Shown in pieces: positions 1 through 8,866 of a DNA stretch of 64,000 nucleotides. The stretch comes from Drosophila persimilis (lineage: Eukaryota > Arthropoda > Insecta > Diptera > Drosophilidae). The translations under genes were made by a program, and so were the position numbers. Under the pieces are notes generated by a model that did no database searches, was not told where the DNA came from, and worked only from the letters and a program-made list of their open reading frames with translations. Each line of letters begins with the position of its first letter. The stretch's first letter is position 1. The stretch is from contig NW_020825500.1 in NCBI RefSeq assembly GCF_003286085.1, forward strand, positions 1-64,000. The letters run 5' to 3'.

Positions 1-275
1 CTCAGCGCTGTTGGCAGCGAGAGCGCGAGGGAAGATATATGTGTGTATGCATGTATATTAGTGCCGTCAAGTCATGGGAACATGCTGACGCTGCACTTGG
101 GTCGCTCGAGGCATTCTTGAGTGAATCGTAATACGATCACCCAGAATGTCTGGGACTTTATTGTTACGTAAACACTGAAACAAAGTGTTACAGTGTGTAT
201 TCTTTAAGTACCGTCGGTACAGTGGGTATTCGAAATAATGAATACTTTACTTTACTTTAATATGAGCATACTACA
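1..275 (-). repeat. 3' LTR of the mdg1-like element, cut by the window edge
   Basis: This stretch is collinear with 7645-7919 and ends in ...CATACTACA, which read on the minus strand is the LTR start TGTAGTATG. About 204 bases of the LTR lie outside the window. The near-identity of the two LTRs implies a recent insertion. Confidence 0.93.
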
Positions 276-292
276 TCTCCCTCCTTTTGAAA
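276..292 (-). other. Polypurine tract for plus-strand priming
   Basis: Read on the minus strand, this is AAAAGGAGGGAGA immediately before the TGTAGTATG start of the 3' LTR. That is where reverse transcription of an LTR element starts its plus strand. The stretch from here to 520 is AT-rich 3' untranslated sequence without a gene. Confidence 0.85.
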
Positions 293-520
293 AATAACGT
301 AATATAATGAAGTTATTTTATTTTTAGCTTTTACTATATATGTATACGAGTTATGTATTCTTAAAAGACAATTTATATATATATTTTTTTTTCTTTTTAG
401 TCAATTATTAGAATATTGAATTTTAATTAATATTGATAAAATTTAAAAGTTATTTGAATATAAATGCGGAATAGTATATTTTTATGGTTTATATTTATGT
501 ATGGCCATACTAAAAAATTA

Positions 521-3500
521 TTAATAATTGCAAATCTTTAACCTATCCTTATGTACTTTCTGAGTTTTGTTTTTATTATCGGAGATTATGACGTTATCTC
601 TTTCTCCGATACTTTCTACTCTATATGGTCCTATATATTTAAAATCTAGCTTATGTCCTGTTTCATTTTTCAATAAAACTTTATCTCCTACAGCTAAATT
701 TAAATCTTTTAACTTTAAGTCATAGAGCTGTTTATTTTTAATTTTATGCTCCTCGAGCATAATCCTTGCTCGTTTATATGCTATTTCTAATCTATATTTA
801 CTCTCTTTAGAGTAATCATCTATGTTATATAGAGGTGCTATTCTATCTATAGTATTAAATTGAACTGGTAAGTTTGAAGTCTTACCGAAAACTAGCTCAT
901 ATGGACAATAATCATGTGCCATAGAGGGGGTTGTATTAAAACAATATACGAAGTATTGCAGCCATACATCCCAATCTGATTTGTCAGCTGAGATGTATGA
1001 GCGTATGAACTCGTTAAATGTTCTGTGGCTTCGCTCCACGGTTCCTACAGTCTGGTGATGATGTGCAGTAGAAGTTATGTTTTTGATGTTTAGATTTTTA
1101 CATAAGTCTTCAATTATTGAATTTTTATATTCTGTTCCCATGTCCGTAATGAACGTCTTCATTGGACCGTACTTTAGAATAAAATTTTCAAAAATAGCTT
1201 TAGCTACTGTATTTGCACTTTTGTTTCTAATAGGTATGGCAACAAGGTATTTTGTCAGGTCACATATTAAGGTGACTGCATATTCATTTCCTTGTTCTGA
1301 TTTAGGAAGTGGACCGATCGTATCCACTATTACCCTATCAAAAGCCATGTATGGTGTTTCTGTAATAGTCAATGGAGTTATTGTGTGCTTGGTTACTTTA
1401 GCTTTTTGGCATTTTGGACATTTTCGTATGTAATTGGTTATTTCTTTAGTCATACCTTTCCAAAAATAATGTCTTTTGACCTTGGCCAAGGTTTTTGTTA
1501 TGCCTGTATGTCCTCCTTGTATGGGATCATCATGTAATGTAGACAGTATTGCTTCTTTTTCTTTTTCATTTTTAATTAGGGTCACCGGGTTGAGTAGCGC
1601 TACTCTTATTGTTCGTAATATTTTATTGCCCATATTTTTAAAATTATCTATTGAAATGTATTCAAAGATATTTTCCCACGGTGCCACTTTGAGTTGGCTG
1701 ATTTTTTGTTTACCGGCTTGCGTTTCAAGCCTTTGGAAAAACTGACCTAAGTCAAGGGTTCCATTAGTATACAAATCGCTAACATCATATCTTGCAGTAA
1801 TTTTTTTTCCATGTTTGAAAAAACATAAATTATTATTTACATGCAAGGTCACTACTTTACGTACTTCGTCATTGTTGATGACTTCATATACGTTGGGCTT
1901 TGAAGCTTTTGTTAGAGATTGCCTAGGCAATTCTATTTTTTCTTTTCCTGCGCAGGATTTCTGTCTACTCTGTTGCCTGGTAGTGACTTTCAGGACTTTA
2001 TTCGTATTTTGTATGTTTTTTAGGTCTGTGATGGTTATTCTTGATAACGCATCTGCTACATGATTATCTTTACCCTTTAGATACTCGACTGTAAAGTCGT
2101 ATTCTTCTAATTCGAGCCGCATGCGTGTGAGTTTTGAGCTAGGATTGACCATTGAAAATAGGTATGTTAGTGGTCTGTGATCCGTTTTTACTGTAAAGTG
2201 TTTACCATAGATATATGGTCGAAAATGGGTAATTGCCCAATGAATTGCTGCTAATTCCTGTTCTGTAGTACTTTTGTTACTTTCACCTTTTGTGAATGAA
2301 CGTGATGCATATGCTAATGGGAGTTGGAGTCCGTTATGGTTTTGAGTTAAAACCGCTCCACATGCTTGTTTACTAGCATCGGTGATTATGCAAAATTCTT
2401 TCTGAAAATCTGGGTACTGTAACAGAGTGGGTTCCATAAGTTTATCTTTTAAATATTGGAATGCATTTTGACATTCAGTTGACCACTCAAAGGGGACATT
2501 CTTTTTACATAATCTAGTTATGTGCCGGGAATAGTCGGCGAAGTTTTTAATAAAACGTCTATAATAATTGCAAAATGCAATAAATCGTCTAGCGCTGTCC
2601 GCATCATGTGGGACTGGATAGTTTTTGATGACGTCATATTTCTTGTCATCTGGCAAGATTCCTTTATCTGTGCATTTATGACCAAGAAAGGTCACTTCAT
2701 GCATAAAAAATGAACATTTTTGTGGATGTAATTTTAGGGTGTGTTTCCTACATATCTCAAAAATATCTGTTAAGTTTTTAAGCATATGTTTTTCGGAACA
2801 ACCCGTGACTATTAGATCGTCCATATACAGGAAGGCTTGCGAAGCTTCAAGTCCAGAGAATGCTATAGTCATCATTCTTTGAAATGAATTCGGCGCTATT
2901 TTTAAACCAAATGGTAGTCGCGTGAAGCGATATGAGCCATTGCTCGTGGAAAAAGACGTTATATTTCGCGAACTTTCTTCTAGTTCGATTTGATGAAAAC
3001 CTGACATTAAGTCAAGGCATGAGAAATACTTTGCTCTACCTAGTTGATCCAAAATGTCATCAATTCTAGGTAGTGGAAATTTGTCGGCCAGGAGTTTTTT
3101 GTTTATTTGACGATTGTCAACTACCAATCGCCATTTCTTTTGTTCTGAACCCGGAAGGGCTTTCTTTGGGACAAGTAGAAGTGGGCTGTTGTATTCTGAT
3201 ACGGATGGTTCGACAATATTGTCGTTGATTAATTTTCCTACTTGTTTTTTAATTTCCTCAACTTGGCTATGCGGACTTCGATAGTTCTTTATATATATAG
3301 GTTCGTCATCCCTCAATCTCAATTTCTGTTTATAAAAATTATTTGTTGTGATTGATTCGGTTTCAAGCCCGAATACGTCACTAAAATTTGTACATAGTTT
3401 AGTTAATTGCTTCTTGAATTGTACTGGGAAATGTTTGCTTAATTCAGCTATGACAGTTTTTTCTCGGATTTTTTGAGTTGTTTGAATTACCTTGTAATTC

Positions 3501-4102
3501 GAAAGTGGTTCATATTGTATGTTATTTATATGTACTAATTGGTTGGTACTGGTTGTATTCAGCAATCGGACAAATGTATTATTTTTTGAAGTTATTGTAT
3601 TTGCTACAAAAATACCAGGTTGAATTTCCTGGTTTGGGATCAATATGGTTTCTATATCGGACGTTAATTCTATTTTTCTGACAACTTGTGATCTTGCTGG
3701 TAGAAGAATTGTATTGTTACCAGAACTGTATGTTATTGGAACATAAATTTTAATTTTTATATTATTTGGTCGTATTATTAACCAATCCTCTGCAGGTTTT
3801 AAGTCTATTAGGCAGTTTAATTCTTTTATGAAATCAATGCCTATTATTCCATCACACGGAATTGCAAAATTTTGATTAACTAAATGGAAATTGTGTGGAA
3901 TTATGTACTTATCCGTCTGTAGCTCTATTAGGGCAAGGCCTTGGGATGTTATTATACCTTCCCCTATTCCTTGAATATCTATTTTATTTTTTGTTTGAAT
4001 GTCGTTAAAGACATCTGAATTTTCTTTTAATAATGATATATTGGCACCGGTATCTATAAGGAATGTAAGTTGTTTTCCTGTTTTAGAATTGAGGAATGCC
4101 AC
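521..4102 (-). CDS. pol: Pol polyprotein (PR-RT-RNase H-integrase)
   Basis: This is a single open frame of about 1190 codons. It has an aspartic protease (DTGAN, Asp near residue 17), reverse transcriptase (catalytic CLDL around 364 and YMDD at 426-429), RNase H (TDASK near 575), and integrase with an HHCC zinc region (HTGITK...CPKCQ) and a DDE core (DTIGPL, TDMGTEY, VERSHR). The first displayed codon is GTG, so this is not a true start. The frame is -1 to gag, whose TAA lies in an A-rich run about 45 bases upstream, so Pol is probably made by ribosomal frameshifting. No stop interrupts it, so it may encode an active enzyme set. It converts element RNA to DNA and integrates it. Confidence 0.95.
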   Translation of the reverse strand: MAFLNSKTGKQLTFLIDTGANISLLKENSDVFNDIQTKNKIDIQGIGEGIITSQGLALIELQTDKYIIPHNFHLVNQNFAIPCDGIIGIDFIKELNCLIDLKPAEDWLIIRPNNIKIKIYVPITYSSGNNTILLPARSQVVRKIELTSDIETILIPNQEIQPGIFVANTITSKNNTFVRLLNTTSTNQLVHINNIQYEPLSNYKVIQTTQKIREKTVIAELSKHFPVQFKKQLTKLCTNFSDVFGLETESITTNNFYKQKLRLRDDEPIYIKNYRSPHSQVEEIKKQVGKLINDNIVEPSVSEYNSPLLLVPKKALPGSEQKKWRLVVDNRQINKKLLADKFPLPRIDDILDQLGRAKYFSCLDLMSGFHQIELEESSRNITSFSTSNGSYRFTRLPFGLKIAPNSFQRMMTIAFSGLEASQAFLYMDDLIVTGCSEKHMLKNLTDIFEICRKHTLKLHPQKCSFFMHEVTFLGHKCTDKGILPDDKKYDVIKNYPVPHDADSARRFIAFCNYYRRFIKNFADYSRHITRLCKKNVPFEWSTECQNAFQYLKDKLMEPTLLQYPDFQKEFCIITDASKQACGAVLTQNHNGLQLPLAYASRSFTKGESNKSTTEQELAAIHWAITHFRPYIYGKHFTVKTDHRPLTYLFSMVNPSSKLTRMRLELEEYDFTVEYLKGKDNHVADALSRITITDLKNIQNTNKVLKVTTRQQSRQKSCAGKEKIELPRQSLTKASKPNVYEVINNDEVRKVVTLHVNNNLCFFKHGKKITARYDVSDLYTNGTLDLGQFFQRLETQAGKQKISQLKVAPWENIFEYISIDNFKNMGNKILRTIRVALLNPVTLIKNEKEKEAILSTLHDDPIQGGHTGITKTLAKVKRHYFWKGMTKEITNYIRKCPKCQKAKVTKHTITPLTITETPYMAFDRVIVDTIGPLPKSEQGNEYAVTLICDLTKYLVAIPIRNKSANTVAKAIFENFILKYGPMKTFITDMGTEYKNSIIEDLCKNLNIKNITSTAHHHQTVGTVERSHRTFNEFIRSYISADKSDWDVWLQYFVYCFNTTPSMAHDYCPYELVFGKTSNLPVQFNTIDRIAPLYNIDDYSKESKYRLEIAYKRARIMLEEHKIKNKQLYDLKLKDLNLAVGDKVLLKNETGHKLDFKYIGPYRVESIGERDNVIISDNKNKTQKVHKDRLKICNY

Positions 4103-4146
4103 GAATATATTGAGATTGAGGTTGATTGTGTGAACCGCTGGATTTT

Positions 4147-5463
4147 TTAATTTAGTGTATCTAAAGGATCTTGGGAGTTTCCCGAAGCTGTCTGTGTAAC
4201 ACGAACATTGTTCTGTCGTGTGTTTCCATTGCTATTGTATCTTTGGTTGTTATAGGTTCCACCGTTATTACGGTTATTTCCCCTATAGCCAACACGACCT
4301 ATATTGTTATTATAACTATTGTTGTAAATATGGTTGTGGTTGTAACCACGACCATTTCCTCCACCGCGATAGTTACCTCGAAAGTTACTACCGCGGTAGA
4401 CTTGTCCTTGTCTGGTGTACAATATTGAACTTGCACTACCAGTCATCTCTGTACTACACTGTATATATTTTGCTACGGCATCATTCATTGTTGGGAATGT
4501 GCCTGCTTCTAGTATTGTTTTGAGTCTGCCGTGCTCGCAATTTTTAACCATTGTACTAATGGCCTCCTTGCAGCTGAACTTATCGGCGTGTTTCGCTGGC
4601 AAACCCTCATCAATGTATGATGCTTCTAGAAGTTTTCGCATATCATCAATCTCTGTTGTGAATTGGGCTGCTGTTTTGCCTTTTTGGCATACTTTTGCCA
4701 TTTTAGCCTTTATAACATCTGATGACTCTCCGACAATAGTGTCCTGCAATTTCTTTATTATTGCGCTAATGGTGGTTTCATCTTGTATTTTATACAATGT
4801 AGTTCCTATTACTTTTGATTTAATTACTTCTATAGCTAAATTTTCGTATGGTCCTTTCGTTAGATTGACCAATTTGACTGCCGTAATGAATCTTTGTAAA
4901 TGGAGTTTCTGTCCATTAAATTCCGGAATGGCGTGCGAAATATCTTTGATATATGCCCGTTGGGCAATTGTTTCGTCTGCCATTGTGGTTGGTTCTTGCC
5001 CAACTACGCTGTTTGCTGAACTAGTCGACGGTTTGTCGTCGTTCACCGGATGGTTCGATCTATTTGATCGAGAATCGTCTTCCGATATAATGATAATATT
5101 TTTTACATTCGGGGGCCTGGGACTTATTGGCCTTGATTCCGATTCTACAGCTGGTATATATGTCGCAGCTGTGTTTAGAAGATTTGGGATGTGTATGTCT
5201 AGATTGAATTTTTCTTTAACGAATACTAATCGTTCCCTTAGACGTTTGAAGACGTCTGTAGATTGAAACCAATGTATATCAGTAAGTCTTTCTCTGTTTT
5301 CTAGAAAAAGTTCTCTGACCTCATTATATATGTTTACCAAATTAGTTGTATGTTTAATGACCGTACTATTTTGTGTAGGTCTGTTCTGCGTTAAGCATTT
5401 GTATGACTTATCGAATTCTGCTCTTAGAGTGCAAACTTTAGCGCAGATCGTAAGCCAGTCCAT
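4147..5463 (-). CDS. gag: Gag structural protein
   Basis: The ORF is 438 aa and starts with ATG next to pol. The N-terminal half is helical and charged. A serine/proline-rich linker lies around 115-160, followed by a capsid-like region. The C-terminal about 90 residues are rich in Arg, Gly and Asn (YRGSNFRGNYRGGGNGRG) and lack a CCHC zinc knuckle; basic tails in its place are usual in mdg1/412-type elements. It should form the particle and bind element RNA through that tail. No frame damage is seen. The start is the first ATG, 10 bases after the stop of the upstream small ORF. Confidence 0.88.
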   Translation of the reverse strand: MDWLTICAKVCTLRAEFDKSYKCLTQNRPTQNSTVIKHTTNLVNIYNEVRELFLENRERLTDIHWFQSTDVFKRLRERLVFVKEKFNLDIHIPNLLNTAATYIPAVESESRPISPRPPNVKNIIIISEDDSRSNRSNHPVNDDKPSTSSANSVVGQEPTTMADETIAQRAYIKDISHAIPEFNGQKLHLQRFITAVKLVNLTKGPYENLAIEVIKSKVIGTTLYKIQDETTISAIIKKLQDTIVGESSDVIKAKMAKVCQKGKTAAQFTTEIDDMRKLLEASYIDEGLPAKHADKFSCKEAISTMVKNCEHGRLKTILEAGTFPTMNDAVAKYIQCSTEMTGSASSILYTRQGQVYRGSNFRGNYRGGGNGRGYNHNHIYNNSYNNNIGRVGYRGNNRNNGGTYNNQRYNSNGNTRQNNVRVTQTASGNSQDPLDTLN

Positions 5464-5472
5464 ATGTGTTTT

Positions 5473-5781
5473 TTAATGTTGTCCATTCCGATTGGAAGAC
5501 AATCTAACATTAGCAATCACAATTCTTCCTAAAATTTCGTTTTCTATTATTTGGCTGTTTACGAGGATGCCGGGTATGGTTGATAATACGATACCTTTTT
5601 GTGTGGCATCACAATGAATTAGTGGTGAAAAAGGTAAATTATATTCGTTCATATATGAGTATTCGAACTCGTATATGCTAATTGGATTGGGGAATGCGGC
5701 TAAGATTGCTTTAGCTCTATATTCGAAATTTTCATTCCTGTCGTGGGTAGCCCTAATGGCTGCTGCTGTTCTACGAGACAT
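5473..5781 (-). CDS. Small ORF upstream of gag (102 aa), unknown
   Basis: An ATG at 5781 (MSRRTAAAIRATHDR) opens a 102-codon frame that stops just before the gag ATG. It is basic at the N terminus and has no transmembrane segment or recognised motif. A second short frame (5700-5888) overlaps its 5' part in another phase. That could mean a frameshifted longer ORF. I do not recognise the protein; its position suggests a leader or accessory ORF of this element group. Confidence 0.45.
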   Translation of the reverse strand: MSRRTAAAIRATHDRNENFEYRAKAILAAFPNPISIYEFEYSYMNEYNLPFSPLIHCDATQKGIVLSTIPGILVNSQIIENEILGRIVIANVRLSSNRNGQH

Positions 5782-5900
5782 TTTATTTTGTCTTTGTAAC
5801 AATATATTAAAAGCGGGAATTCTACCTGAAGTGTACCCATGTACATGTATTCGAGCTCTATTATGCTCCTAGGGGTCGTTGAGACCAATTTTTTTTTTTT

Positions 5901-6128
5901 TTAAACTCTATCTAAATTGTTTGCCCTACTCATATATCTCTTTTTAATTATCTTATTATGTTTTACATACAATGTTAAAAGGAATTGTAAAACAGTGACA
6001 ATGGTTAAAATCAGAAGTAATAACCAGAGTGCATTGAGATCATCCCTGTGGTCTATTATTTTGACATTATTGACCACATTGGCCGTATTGTCTTTGGTCT
6101 GACTATCGTCAGAACCGAACCAACCCAT
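5901..6128 (-). CDS. Small membrane protein ORF of the mdg1-like element
   Basis: The ORF is 75 aa from ATG and begins MGWFGSDDSQ. A polar segment (NNVKIIDHRDDLN) is followed by one strong hydrophobic helix (ALWLLLLILTIVTVLQFLLT, about residues 33-52) and a basic tail (KHNKIIKKR). This predicts a single-span protein with a cytoplasmic basic end. MG at the start is compatible with N-myristoylation, but that is inference. It lies between the 110-aa basic ORF and gag. Its role is unknown. Confidence 0.55.
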   Translation of the reverse strand: MGWFGSDDSQTKDNTANVVNNVKIIDHRDDLNALWLLLLILTIVTVLQFLLTLYVKHNKIIKKRYMSRANNLDRV

Positions 6129-6581
6129 GGTGATGATTTTCTCTCAAAAATTGGTTTCTACAATGTTGGGGTTTTTATTTTTATTTATTTTTTTTTTTTT
6201 TTTATTATTATTTGCTATTCATTTATTCTTTTCAATAATAAAAAAAAATTACTAAAAATCTTTTTTTTTTTTCTCATGGACACACATATCTATATACCCT
6301 TCCTTTTTTTTTTTTTTTTTTTTACTCTTTAAAATTTCATCAATATAAATTATTTTTTTTTATATATATTTGATCAAAATGAAGGAAGAAAAAAAATGTT
6401 AAGGGACATGTGATCGATTTACAGGTTTTTCATTATATAATTCAATATCGATCACATGGTTTTAGTAATAGCCTAACAGAGGTTAGTATTTTCAAGTTGC
6501 ACTTTAAGGGTGCTTCAACTTGAGATAGAATATTATAATTATTGGCAATATGAGGCATGGCATTTCTGCAGCTCAATTGCG
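6129..6581. other. Non-coding leader with T-rich runs and a 12-bp inverted repeat
   Basis: No gene is seen. The stretch has several plus-strand poly-T runs (A-runs in element RNA). A perfect 12-bp inverted repeat, CATGTGATCGAT at 6407-6418 and its complement at 6447-6458, is separated by 28 bases. In the RNA this forms a hairpin upstream of the membrane-protein ORF. Packaging signal, internal ribosome entry and chance are all possible. Confidence 0.5.
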
Positions 6582-6914
6582 TTACTTCGCACCAGTGCGA
6601 AGTTGTTTATTGATTTCCTTGATGCGCTCTTGGCAGCGTTGTCGGTCCTCTTCATTTGTATATGCTTTTTCCAGGTCCCGCTCCAGACGTCGTTGTTGAA
6701 GCAGCCGTTTGATCCGGCCGCCCCTCTTTGTTTTCTTCCTTGGGCGTTTTTCTTGTCGTGCCCTGTACTCAGCTATTGTGAGTGGGCGTGGTCCATCGTT
6801 TGGATACACTTCTAATGCCTCTTGTAGGCTGAGTGCGTCCCTTTGCTCGGTAGGAGCAGCGTCGGCGAAGTCTGGTGCATTTTCTGCTGCTGGAGTGGTT
6901 GTGTTACTGTCCAT
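6582..6914 (-). CDS. Basic 110-aa leader ORF of the mdg1/412 group
   Basis: The first ATG (MDSNTTTPAAEN) gives 110 aa. The frame is open for another 29 codons upstream, but only from a GTG. The N-terminal half is acidic and Ala-rich. Then come RPLTIAEYRARQE and a very basic helix (RPRKKTKRGGRIKRLLQQRR), and a charged coiled-coil-like end. ORFs of this kind occur in the 5' region of mdg1/412/blood elements (from memory of that group). An RNA-binding role is an inference from the basic patch. Confidence 0.6.
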   Translation of the reverse strand: MDSNTTTPAAENAPDFADAAPTEQRDALSLQEALEVYPNDGPRPLTIAEYRARQEKRPRKKTKRGGRIKRLLQQRRLERDLEKAYTNEEDRQRCQERIKEINKQLRTGAK

Positions 6915-7424
6915 CGACGGTGCAAGGGGCGGTCCTATGCCACTCGCACTTATATTATTGGTCCTTGCTGGGTCTAGTGGGGCCGGTGCTGGTCTTCGCA
7001 CAGGTTTTTATATTGCGTGTACGCTCTTTGTGGCGCGGGCTGTTATATCTCCTTGGGTATTATGTATTCCTGGCCGCATTGTAGCCGCCAAATTTAAGGG
7101 TATAAATTATAATGCAACATGGGTTTGTGCGTAATATCGTCGGCAGTCGTGCATGGGTCTGGCGAAACGGCTGGTTTGGCTTTCTGCTGGGTTTTTTTTT
7201 TTCTTGGCACTGGCACTGGGGACAACACTGTTTCAATAGTTTTTCCAATTTTCTTTTGACTTGGTCCGATTTTTTAAAACAAAATCACATGGTATTATAT
7301 TTTTTTTTTTTTTTTTCGGCCATTCTTTGTCTTTCAAAATTTTAACACTTTTTTTTTTTAAAAAATTTCTCTCTTTTTTTTTTCTCAATCCTTAGATTGA
7401 TCCATCGCGTAGGACATATCGAGT
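6915..7424. other. 5' leader of the mdg1-like element, no gene
   Basis: This is untranslated leader between the primer site and the first clear ORF. It contains T-rich runs on the plus strand (around 7300 and 7345-7385) and no supported coding frame. Confidence 0.5.
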
Positions 7425-7440
7425 CCTGTCACGGTCGCCA
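7425..7440 (-). other. Primer binding site, tRNA-Arg type
   Basis: Read on the minus strand, the bases directly after the 5' LTR are TGGCGACCGTGACAGG. This matches the tRNA-Arg primer site used by the mdg1/412/blood group. It fixes the inner LTR edge at 7441. Confidence 0.9.
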
Positions 7441-7919
7441 TGTAAAATGAAATGTTCAAATCCTTTTTGTTGGATCGTTGGGGCTCAACCCTCCGATCTG
7501 TTTTATTGTGATTTCTCTTCTGCGTTTTACAATTGTGGTTTGGGCTTTTGTAAGCCAAAAGCCGCGGAGCTGCGCTGCCAGTGACGCCGGCAGCGGCGCG
7601 GCAGAACTATGTGTTCTTATCTCTTATATGTTAATATGTATATGCTCAGCGCTGTTGGCAGCGAGAGCGCGAGGGAAGATATATGTGTGTATGCATGTAT
7701 ATTAGTGCCGTCAAGTCATGGGAACATGCTGACGCTGCACTTGGGTCGCTCGAGGCATTCTTGAGTGAATCGTAATACGATCACCCAGAATGTCTGGGAC
7801 TTTATTGTTACGTAAACACTGAAACAAAGTGTTACAGTGTGTATTCTTTAAGTACCGTCGGTACAGTGGGTATTCGAAATAATGAATACTTTACTTTACT
7901 TTAATATGAGCATACTACA
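7441..7919 (-). repeat. 5' LTR of the mdg1-like element (479 bp)
   Basis: The LTR is bounded by TG at 7441 and CA at 7919, with the primer site on the inner side and Polinton DNA on the outer side. Bases 7645-7919 match 1-275. Confidence 0.93.
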
Positions 7920-7974
7920 GGGCTATGTTTTATTTATTAATATTTTATAAATGTTTTCTAACATCTAAGATATT

Positions 7975-8115
7975 CTAATTACGCGTCTCCTGATCGCGCT
8001 TTTTGGGGCAGTTTTTTTCTAAGTGAGTATCAGAGCCGCAATAATTACAATAAACAACTTGTGTGTATCCGCTTTTGTGAGGATCCTTTTCAAACAAACG
8101 CTTAAATGAATCCAT
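7975..8115 (-). CDS. 46-aa CCHC zinc-knuckle mini-protein of the Polinton
   Basis: A short intact ORF runs from ATG at 8115 to TAG at 7975. The protein opens MDSFKRLFEKDPHKSG and contains CNYCGSDTHLEKNC, a textbook C-x2-C-x4-H-x4-C knuckle, then a basic tail (PKKRDQETR). Knuckles of this kind bind single-stranded nucleic acid in retroviral Gag and cellular proteins. This is the only one of three copies with an intact start: the other two (9879-10019, 36262-36402) have TAA as the third codon. In the cluster it sits between the ATPase and the 171-aa gene. The start could instead be supplied by splicing. Confidence 0.6.
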   Translation of the reverse strand: MDSFKRLFEKDPHKSGYTQVVYCNYCGSDTHLEKNCPKKRDQETRN

Positions 8116-8178
8116 TTTAAACAACTAGTTACTACAAGTGCTGAATATAAACTGAAAATCTAAACATGAGTCAGTGAG

Positions 8179-8408
8179 TTATACACAAATTAAAAATAAT
8201 AATAATATAATGTTAAATTTACTTATACCATATTTTGTGTATTATTACTAGCACCTAAAATATTTTTAATTTCATAGTGATTATGAGCTAATGTTGAAAT
8301 ATTATCAGGTAATATAAATCTTTTGTCATCCTTATAATTTAGACTTATCTTATTTACAATTTCAGTATAAATTTTATGACCTAAAAATGAGTGTCTAAAA
8401 ATGAAGTA
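8179..8408 (-). pseudogene. Displaced PolB 3' end plus junction filler
   Basis: 8179-8382 matches 12387-12590, the last codons and 3' flank of PolB. It has been placed between the CCHC mini-gene and a truncated copy of the 223-aa gene. 8383-8408 is 26 bp of filler made of short words from the neighbourhood (GAGTGTC, AAAAATGA), as produced by error-prone end joining. No function is expected. Confidence 0.8.
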
Positions 8409-8866
8409 TCCTCAATTTTACGCTTATTAGGTTTTGAGTTGAAAGATTTTTCGGTCAGAAAATCTTCATCATCGATGTCGTTAGGTAAATCAGAGAACTC
8501 ATTTGTGATAGAGAGTTCCTTTTTTGAGGACTCATTATTTTTATTGTTAAGAATAGAAGTGTTAGGTTTTACATCTAACCAAACTGACTCGTCTTGTGTT
8601 TGTATTCCAATGCTTTGAGGTGATGAAAGTCGTTTGTTCTGCGTAGTTCGTATATCCATTGTCTTATTTCTTTTTTTATTTTGATAGTAACACAATTCTT
8701 GACGTATTTTAATCCATTTATTAAAGTCGCTAGTTTTTTTATCATTTAAAATAGGCAAAAACGTTATATTTATTAAATCGTTTTTCTGGGCATTATTTAC
8801 CAATTTTTGATATGCATTCGGATGCATTAAAATAACTTTGGTTAATTGATGCTTATTTTTAAGCAT
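8381..8866 (-). pseudogene. Truncated copy of the 223-aa Polinton protein
   Basis: The first about 150 residues match the protein at 34578-35249 (MLKNKHQLTKVILMHPNAYQ). The frame then runs into the filler at 8383-8408 and ends after ten foreign codons, losing the basic C-terminal third. The start overlaps the stop of the upstream small ORF, as in copy 2. Confidence 0.8.

Larger units (their letters stand above)
1..7919 (-). mobile_element. mdg1/412-like LTR retrotransposon (Ty3/gypsy superfamily), minus strand
   Basis: Bases 1-275 repeat at 7645-7919, so two LTRs bracket the unit. The right LTR (7441-7919) has TG...CA ends and lies next to a tRNA-Arg primer site. The left LTR abuts a polypurine tract. 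In element order the minus strand carries a 110-aa basic ORF, a 75-aa membrane ORF, a 102-aa ORF, gag and pol. This layout and the primer match the mdg1/412/blood group. The element lies in Polinton DNA: the base after the LTR (7920) continues a sequence found uninterrupted at 36205. GGGC at 7920-7923 may be one 4-bp target duplication, but the other side is outside the window. Confidence 0.92.

Noticed and set aside
4100-4150. GTG as the start codon of the mdg1-like pol
   Set aside because: The open frame continues upstream into the gag end; Pol of these elements is made by frameshifting, so the GTG is only the first listed codon.
4415-5266. 283-codon plus-strand frame opposite the mdg1-like gag
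   Set aside because: It is a shadow of gag with no own features; the minus-strand Gag explains the open frame.
5700-5888. 62-codon minus-strand frame upstream of gag
   Set aside because: It overlaps the 102-aa ORF in another phase and could be its frameshifted 5' part; not enough to call a gene.
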